Below are positions 58,986 to 64,000 of a stretch of DNA of 64,000 nt, piece after piece; position 1 is the stretch's first letter, and every line of letters starts with the position of its first letter. The translations under genes and the position numbers were made by a program. This stretch comes from an uncultured bacterium. GTDB lineage: Bacteria; Bacteroidota; Bacteroidia; Bacteroidales; Bacteroidaceae. The notes beneath the pieces were generated by a model. It saw nothing but the letters and a program-made list of their open reading frames with translations, did no database searches and was not told the origin of the DNA. Location: NCBI GenBank assembly GCA_905215345.1, contig CAJMPR010000012.1, positions 1-64,000 of the forward strand, in the 5' to 3' direction.

Positions 58986-59549
58986 ATGAACGAAGTATTG
59001 CAAACCATCAAGTCACGCCGCAGTGTGCGTACTTATACTGAACAGCAGGTATCAGCCGAAGATTTGAATACGATTTTGGAGGCAGCCGTTTATGCTCCCA
59101 GTGGAATGAATTTCCAGACGTGGCACTTCACCGCCATCCAGAATACCGCTATCCTGAAAGAACTGAATGAAAAGATAAAAGGGGCTTTTGCCAAGAGCGA
59201 TGAACCCCGACTGCAAGAGCGGGGACATAGTGATACTTACTGTTGCTATTATCATGCCCCGACTTTGATTATCGTTTCCAACGAACCTACCCAATGGTGG
59301 GCGCCTATGGACTGTGCCTGTGCTATGCAGAATATCTTCCTTTCAGCTAAGTCTCTCGGCATCGGTTCCTGTTGGATTAATCAATTGGGACAGACTTGTA
59401 CCGACCCTGATGTACGCGCTTTCCTGACCCAACTCGGTATCCCTGAGAATCACCGTGTATATGGTTGTGCCGCTTTGGGGTACGCTCCGGCAGATATTCC
59501 GCTGAAAGAGAAAAAACTTGCTGAGGGAACAGTGACTGTCATCAGATAA
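58986..59549 (+). CDS. Nitroreductase family protein
   Basis: A 187-residue FMN-dependent oxidoreductase. The N terminus IKSRRSVRTYTEQQVSAEDL contains the FMN-phosphate-binding Arg-Arg-Ser-x-Arg. YAPSGMNFQTWHFTAI and the C-terminal LGIGSCWINQL and YGCAALGYAPAD complete the fold. It is likely an NAD(P)H-dependent reductase of quinones or nitro compounds. It starts 22 nt after the HpaII-like gene on the same strand, so cotranscription is possible. Confidence 0.9.
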   Translation: MNEVLQTIKSRRSVRTYTEQQVSAEDLNTILEAAVYAPSGMNFQTWHFTAIQNTAILKELNEKIKGAFAKSDEPRLQERGHSDTYCCYYHAPTLIIVSNEPTQWWAPMDCACAMQNIFLSAKSLGIGSCWINQLGQTCTDPDVRAFLTQLGIPENHRVYGCAALGYAPADIPLKEKKLAEGTVTVIR

Positions 59550-59556
59550 CCTGTGT

Positions 59557-60222
59557 TTATGCCAGAATCTTCCAAATGGCGATGATGTGGCATGCAGAAC
59601 CTGCCAAGACAAAGAAATGAAAAATGGAATGTGTGTAGCGCAGGTGTCGGAAAGAGTAGAACACCGCTCCTGTGATGTAGCACACACCTTCGGCAATAAT
59701 CCAATAGCAGGAAACTTCGGCAACTGCAAACAACGGTTTGAATACCGCCAGTACGGACAACCCCATGAGAATGTAGCAAATCGTTTCCACGTGGCTATGT
59801 TCTTTCATCTTGCGGAAACTCACGACTGTACCCGCAATGGCGCTCAGCCAGATGAAGCAGAATAATCCCCATCCCCATGCTCCGTCCTCCCGTAGCGTAA
59901 TGAGGGCAAAGGGTGAAAAGCTGCCTGCAATGTGCCAATATATAGCCGCATGATCCCAATGCCGTAACCGCGGCTTCCAGGGACTGTGGTGTTTTAATGC
60001 ATGATAGAGAGTGGAAGAGAGGTACGAACTGCCCATGCCGAACAGATAGAAACAAACACCGATTGTTGTCCAGATATCTCCGCTTTCATGGCTTTTTGTC
60101 AGAAAGAGGATACCGGCAATGATGCCCATAATGATACCTATTGCATGCGAGAAGGTATTTACTCGTTCTTCTCCTTTGGTATAAAATAGTCCGCTTCGTC
60201 TTTTCTTTCCGCTTGTCTTCAT
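59557..60222 (-). CDS. Hemolysin III / PAQR-family membrane protein
   Basis: A 221-residue inner-membrane protein with seven hydrophobic helices. The family residues are present: SHAIGIIMGIIAGILF, GSSYLSSTLYHAL (Ser and His of the metal site), LRHWDHAAIYWHIAGSFSPF (HxxD) and the C-terminal HSIFHFFVLAGSACHIIAI with two His. Bacterial members (YqfA/TrhA type) influence membrane energetics and lipid composition; haemolysis is not implied. Confidence 0.92.
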   Translation of the reverse strand: MKTSGKKRRSGLFYTKGEERVNTFSHAIGIIMGIIAGILFLTKSHESGDIWTTIGVCFYLFGMGSSYLSSTLYHALKHHSPWKPRLRHWDHAAIYWHIAGSFSPFALITLREDGAWGWGLFCFIWLSAIAGTVVSFRKMKEHSHVETICYILMGLSVLAVFKPLFAVAEVSCYWIIAEGVCYITGAVFYSFRHLRYTHSIFHFFVLAGSACHIIAIWKILA

Positions 60223-60286
60223 CTTTTCTTATCGAGATATATTCGTTCTTAGATGCTGCGAAGGTAGACGGAATATCTGTAAAATC

Positions 60287-60386
60287 ATCCTGTGAGACGG
60301 ATAAATTTGTCCCGTGAGGTGAATTTATTTATCTCACAGGATGAAATAAATCATCTGCCGGGATGGTTCCGATGACCTATGGAGAT
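60287..60386. repeat. 22-bp-period palindrome array, copy 3
   Basis: Units start at 60287, 60309, 60331, 60353 and 60375, exactly 22 bp apart: ATCCTGTGAGAC, GTCCCGTGAGGT, ATCTCACAGGAT, ATCTGCCGGGAT and the weaker ACCTATGGAGAT. It ends ~80 bp before the poxB start and ~65 bp from the divergent hemolysin-III start. Confidence 0.8.
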
Positions 60387-60468
60387 GAAACAAATCTGTA
60401 ACTTAGTGGGATATATCGAAAACATTTAAAAACGTAGCTTGTTGTTTCATCCTAACATTAAACAATGT

Positions 60469-62214
60469 ATGGATATGGGACAGAAAGTGGCGGAACAATT
60501 GGTTGAAACGCTGGTTAACGCTGGTGTAAGGCATATTTATGCCATTACAGGCGACAGCTTGAATGAGGTGAACAATGCCGTTAGAAAAAATGGTAATTTG
60601 GAGTGGATACATGTTCGGCATGAAGAAACCGGAGCTTATGCTGCCGGTGCTGAGGCTCAATTGACAGGGAAGCTGGCTTGTTGTGCCGGCAGTAGCGGAC
60701 CGGGACATGTGCATCTTGTCAACGGTTTATATGACGCTCATCGCTCAGGCGCTTCGGTATTGGCTATCGCGTCCACGATTCCAACTTCACAGGTCGGAAC
60801 AGATTATTTTCAGGAAACTCAGCCCATCTATCTTTTTGAAGGATGCAGTTATTATAACGAAATTGCGGACACTCCCCAGCAATTTCCCCGCATGTTACAT
60901 TCGGCCATACAGACTGCCATATCCCGCAGGGGGGTAGCAGTTATCGGACTGCCCGGTGACTTGGCTGCTTCTTCCATCGTTTCGGTCGATTCATCCGAAG
61001 ACAATTTCCAGACCCAGGCTTTGACCGTGCCTTCATCCGAAGAACTGACCGAATTGGCCGGTCTACTAAATGGCATGGATAAAATTACTTTGTTTTGCGG
61101 TATCGGTTGTGCAGGTGCGCATGAGGAAGTAATGAAACTCTCGCAAATGTTAAAGGCTCCTGTTGCTTATACATTCAGAGGTAAGATGGAGATGGAATAT
61201 GACAACCCGAATGCGGTAGGGATGACAGGATTATTAGGTATTCCTTCGGGATACATCAGTATGCACGAGGCTGAGGTATTGGTGATGCTGGGTACCGATT
61301 TTCCTTATTGCGCGTTTCTGCCCAAAGAGAATAAGATTGTACAGATTGACATCAACGCCGACCGGTTGGGAAGGAGAGCCAAAGTGACGCAGGGACTCTG
61401 TGGAGACGTAAAAGCAACTTTGCATGCCCTGCTGCCCATGCTGAAGCAAAAGACCGATGATAGTTTTCTTCAACGCCAACTGGATATTTACGGCAAAGTC
61501 CGTAAAGTCCTGTCGGCCTATGTACTCGATAAGGGTAGTGAGGGGAAGATACATCCGGAGTATGTTATGTCCGAAATCAACGAATGGGCGTCGGGTGATG
61601 CTATCTTTACTGTAGATACGGGTATGACCTGCGTTTGGGCGGCACGTTATCTGCAAGCTACGGCCGGCAGGTCTATGTTGGGCTCATTCAATCACGGTTC
61701 TATGGCAAACGCACTGCCGCAGTCGATAGGTGCCGCCTTGACATGCCCTGACAGACAGGTGTGGGCTTTGTGTGGGGATGGCGGACTGTCGATGTCGATG
61801 GGAGATTTGGCAACGGTCGTTCAGTACAAGCTTCCTATTAAAATAATCGTTTTCAATAACCGTGCACTCGGCATGGTGAAACTTGAGATGGAGGTAGCCG
61901 GTTTACCCGACTGGCAGACCGATATGTATAATCCTGATTTCGCCATGATAGCCCGTGCCATGGGTATGAGGGGGCTGACGGTGGGACATCCTGATGAGAT
62001 GGATGTTGCTATGAAGGAAATACTGGCTACCGACGGTCCGATATTAGTGAATGTCTTAACCGATCCCAATGCACTGGCTATGCCTCCGAAGGTAGAATTT
62101 GAACAAATGATGGGGTTCACCAAGTCCATGACCAAACTGATGATGATGGGACGCACACAGGAGGTGATAGATACGATAGAGTCGAATATAAAGCATATTC
62201 GTGAAGTGCTGTAA
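60469..62214 (+). CDS. poxB: Pyruvate dehydrogenase (quinone) / pyruvate oxidase
   Basis: A 581-residue ThDP/FAD enzyme oxidising pyruvate to acetate and CO2 with electrons passed to membrane quinone. Its similarity to E. coli PoxB (572 residues) is clear throughout: YAITGDSLNEVNNAVRKNG, the catalytic Glu in IHVRHEETGAYAAGAEAQLT, CAGSSGPGHVHLVNGLYDAH, the FAD-region GCAGAHEEVMKL, LGSFNHGSMANALPQSIGAA and the ThDP motif CGDGGLSMSMGDLA to NNRALGMV. The C-terminal amphipathic tail (MGRTQEVIDTIESNIKHIRE) corresponds to the membrane-binding peptide. The start is either 60469 or 60475. The large terminator at 62281 follows. Confidence 0.92.
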   Translation: MDMGQKVAEQLVETLVNAGVRHIYAITGDSLNEVNNAVRKNGNLEWIHVRHEETGAYAAGAEAQLTGKLACCAGSSGPGHVHLVNGLYDAHRSGASVLAIASTIPTSQVGTDYFQETQPIYLFEGCSYYNEIADTPQQFPRMLHSAIQTAISRRGVAVIGLPGDLAASSIVSVDSSEDNFQTQALTVPSSEELTELAGLLNGMDKITLFCGIGCAGAHEEVMKLSQMLKAPVAYTFRGKMEMEYDNPNAVGMTGLLGIPSGYISMHEAEVLVMLGTDFPYCAFLPKENKIVQIDINADRLGRRAKVTQGLCGDVKATLHALLPMLKQKTDDSFLQRQLDIYGKVRKVLSAYVLDKGSEGKIHPEYVMSEINEWASGDAIFTVDTGMTCVWAARYLQATAGRSMLGSFNHGSMANALPQSIGAALTCPDRQVWALCGDGGLSMSMGDLATVVQYKLPIKIIVFNNRALGMVKLEMEVAGLPDWQTDMYNPDFAMIARAMGMRGLTVGHPDEMDVAMKEILATDGPILVNVLTDPNALAMPPKVEFEQMMGFTKSMTKLMMMGRTQEVIDTIESNIKHIREVL

Positions 62215-62280
62215 ATCAGCGGATTTTCCGGTACATAAGGACAGATGATGCGATGAGGTAAACGCATGATGTGTTGAAGT

Positions 62281-62347
62281 AAAACAGATGGTCTGTTTGA
62301 GGGTAATAGATGATGTATTTACCCTGAACAGACCATCTGTTTTTTTA
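62281..62347 (+). terminator. Terminator of poxB
   Basis: A long stem, AACAGATGGTCTGTT and GAGGGTAA on one side and TTTACCCT and AACAGACCATCTGTT on the other, followed by TTTTTT. Confidence 0.9.
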
Positions 62348-62407
62348 GAGTACTTAGGTGTCTATGTGTCGGACATCTGAGTGATTATGTGAGTTGATTT
62401 TCTTAGA

Positions 62408-62926
62408 TTATTCTATTATCTCTTTGATACAACGCATTGGCATTGTAAAGCTGGTAGAAAACATACCCGAAAAGCCTGTATTAAAATAAACCGTAATACC
62501 GTAGCCGGAATAGTAGTCTGTAGCAGACCAATAGCCTTTTTTATCAAAAGGAGTGAAGTTATCAAGTTTCTCTAACCCTTCTCGCATGGTCCATATCAAC
62601 TGTAGTTCTCTTTGGGTGGGTAGACGCCAGCCGGGTCCTTTCCAATCACATTTCTTGATGGCATCATCACGGGTTGATGCGTCATTATGGTTTCTTATTT
62701 GTACTTCAAATTTATAAGCTACAGTTTGGTTTGCGGTAGCAGAATTTATTCCTTTAACGCCATTTACTGTTGCGGTGAGTGTACTTGGCTTTTCCTGTTT
62801 CGTATAACTTGCTTCGGGCATTCCTTTGCACTCTATGATAAATGAGTCTCCTTCTTTATAAACCCGTTGGGCATAGCTGCTTATAGTCAGGACACATAGC
62901 AGCGTTATTAATATAATCTTTTTCAT
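62408..62926 (-). CDS. Exported protein with DUF1566-like C-terminal domain
   Basis: A 172-residue protein with a signal peptide (KKIILITLLCVLTISSYAQ). The C-terminal half shows the lectin-like DUF1566 / Fibrobacter-paralogous-domain signature: GPGWRLPTQRELQLIWTMRE, KKGYWSATDYYSGYG and MPMRCIKE. Related to the C terminus of the next gene upstream (62961-64000), from which it is separated by 34 nt; the two are probably cotranscribed. Likely surface or periplasmic; function unknown. Confidence 0.78.
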   Translation of the reverse strand: MKKIILITLLCVLTISSYAQRVYKEGDSFIIECKGMPEASYTKQEKPSTLTATVNGVKGINSATANQTVAYKFEVQIRNHNDASTRDDAIKKCDWKGPGWRLPTQRELQLIWTMREGLEKLDNFTPFDKKGYWSATDYYSGYGITVYFNTGFSGMFSTSFTMPMRCIKEIIE

Positions 62927-62960
62927 CTTATCTTTATTCTTTAGTATAATCCAATATAGC

Positions 62961-64000
62961 TTATAAGTCTCTCATACAGCGGACCAATGCTGTTTGTGTC
63001 TTGGTCTTATAATCTGTAACCCCTTTATTGAAACCTACATATCTGGCGCCGGTGGATGTATCTTCTGTGGACGACCAATAATCACCGGTTGTGGGTTTAA
63101 TAAATCCAGCGTTGGTGATTAGCGCGTTATTTACTATCCACATTGCTGTTAATTGGTTTTGAGCAGGGAGATACCACAGATAGTTGACGTCATCGGTAGT
63201 GATAATTTCCGTATAACCGTTATTCAGTTTGAAACAAGCGGTAGCGGCGGGATACTGATAAGTTTCATTCTTGTAAAGTTCAAGAGTGTTACTCTTACCG
63301 TCAAAACGGTTGGAAACTCCTACTGCTTCGCTACCGGTAGCCCATGCTACGGGAGATTCGCTGACATCCTTGTTTGCTACAACTGTCTTTTTGGACAAGC
63401 GCCAGATACCGCTTCCCGGAGATGGGTTGTCGTTTGCATCCACTTCAATCCATTCACCGGAGAAGTAGCCGATAACAGTTGGATCGGGTTCCGGGAAGGT
63501 TATGTCATTATCCGTATCAGCCCATGTCTCTTCGCAGGTCACGTCAAATGAGAAAGCGGATTTGGAAATGAAGTGTCCTTTAATATTGGTGGTATAGTTG
63601 GCTTGTAAGGGGATGTTGGTCACTTTAAAGGTCGGTTCGGCAGCGATACCCGGTATCTGGAAAGTAAATTCCACATCTTGCAACGCTTTTTGGTCTGCAT
63701 CGGCAAATGCGTATATGGCATCACCAAACGTAGCACCGGCGGTTACTACCGTTTCAATATTCATCGTGGCAGTGCGTTCCGTTTCCGTACCGATGGCTTT
63801 GGCGGTAAGTACATTGAACCCCGGTTTCTCATTGTACTTTACCGTGAGCGTACCGGCAGCCAGTGCTTTGGTTTCTGTTAGGGTTATCTTGCCTACGGCG
63901 CGTTTCAGCGTTACACTTTGTTCTTTTACGGCCGTGGTGATGGTGGATGTTCCGTAGAAGGCTTCGGTGGTAGTCTTTTCCGTATCAAGGGTAACTGCTT
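62961..64000 (-). CDS. Fimbrillin/Mfa2-like surface protein with DUF1566-like C terminus (5' part outside window)
   Basis: The minus-strand frame is open from the window edge to the stop at 62961, so the start lies beyond 64000; at least 346 residues are present. A Met at 63764 is internal and should not be taken as the start. The visible N-part (SVTLKRAVGKITLTETKALA) resembles the KRAVxK.. strand of fimbrillin/Mfa2-type proteins. Beta-sandwich-like sequence follows (GDAIYAFADADQKALQDVEF). The C terminus carries LWYLPAQNQLTAMWIVNNAL, GDYWSSTEDTSTGARYVGFN and ALVRCMRDL, a DUF1566-like domain like that of the downstream gene. Confidence 0.7.
   Translation of the reverse strand, partial: AVTLDTEKTTTEAFYGTSTITTAVKEQSVTLKRAVGKITLTETKALAAGTLTVKYNEKPGFNVLTAKAIGTETERTATMNIETVVTAGATFGDAIYAFADADQKALQDVEFTFQIPGIAAEPTFKVTNIPLQANYTTNIKGHFISKSAFSFDVTCEETWADTDNDITFPEPDPTVIGYFSGEWIEVDANDNPSPGSGIWRLSKKTVVANKDVSESPVAWATGSEAVGVSNRFDGKSNTLELYKNETYQYPAATACFKLNNGYTEIITTDDVNYLWYLPAQNQLTAMWIVNNALITNAGFIKPTTGDYWSSTEDTSTGARYVGFNKGVTDYKTKTQTALVRCMRDL

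Overview
The window is chromosomal DNA of a Bacteroides-type bacterium (order Bacteroidales). Four things point to this. Many genes are preceded by the phylum-specific promoter box TAnnTTTG. There are two SusC/Oar-like TonB-dependent receptors and hybrid or periplasmic-sensing histidine kinases. A complete Na+-pumping NQR operon is present. A Bacteroides-only accessory cassette (DUF4248, HU-like, 'smalltalk', amidase, BT4734/VirE-N proteins) is also present. I cannot name the species from sequence alone. All identifications are by eye from motifs; no database search was run.

Layout. 1-3.8 kb: a SAM methyltransferase, tRNA-Lys with a clear promoter and terminator, a decayed hybrid histidine kinase, and ettA. 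3.8-8.1 kb: a TonB-dependent receptor and a surface lipoprotein. 8.1-16.0 kb: an accessory island with the amidase/smalltalk/HU cluster, a DUF4160-DUF2442 pair, a DUF4248 gene, a pentapeptide-repeat protein, a candidate structured RNA, the 824-residue BT4734/DUF3987 protein and a small gene broken at an A8 tract. 16.1-23.1 kb: a periplasmic-sensing histidine kinase, an Oar-like TonB receptor and an astacin-type lipoprotein protease. 23.3-31.3 kb (minus strand): an EEP-family hydrolase, a D-2-hydroxyacid dehydrogenase, rarA, a four-helix-bundle (S23-like) gene inside a hairpin repeat, a DUF5686 outer-membrane protein and wecB. 31.5-42.0 kb: a TRIC channel, an ECF sigma factor, an oxaloacetate-decarboxylase-like protein, a hybrid kinase with a GT2 glycosyltransferase, an Omp85-like barrel and a C1 peptidase. 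42.2-48.1 kb: nqrABCDEF. 48.2-53.6 kb: a DEAD-box helicase and the serC-serA-DUF1015 serine pathway cluster. 53.6-60.2 kb: an ECF sigma locus with divergent promoters, an FKBP, an EamA transporter, a YigZ-like protein, a CDGSH protein, a lone HpaII-family endonuclease homologue, a nitroreductase and a hemolysin-III homologue. 60.3-64 kb: poxB and two related surface-type proteins, the last cut by the window edge.

The most unusual content is intergenic. A family of long inverted repeats built from ATTAGTGATT-like units occurs seven times, usually touching stop codons. One copy has a four-helix-bundle gene filling its loop, with the same loop boundaries as the empty copies. A second family consists of arrays of five ~12-bp near-palindromes at an almost exact 22-bp period and occurs three times. 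A perfect 30-bp inverted repeat appears to be two back-to-back ECF-sigma promoters. Two TonB receptor genes share an upstream element at identical spacing (44 bp) to the -7 box.

The metabolic genes fit together loosely. NQR and PoxB both feed electrons into the quinone pool, and serC/serA make serine. The TonB receptors, surface lipoproteins and sensor kinases are typical of nutrient sensing at the cell envelope.
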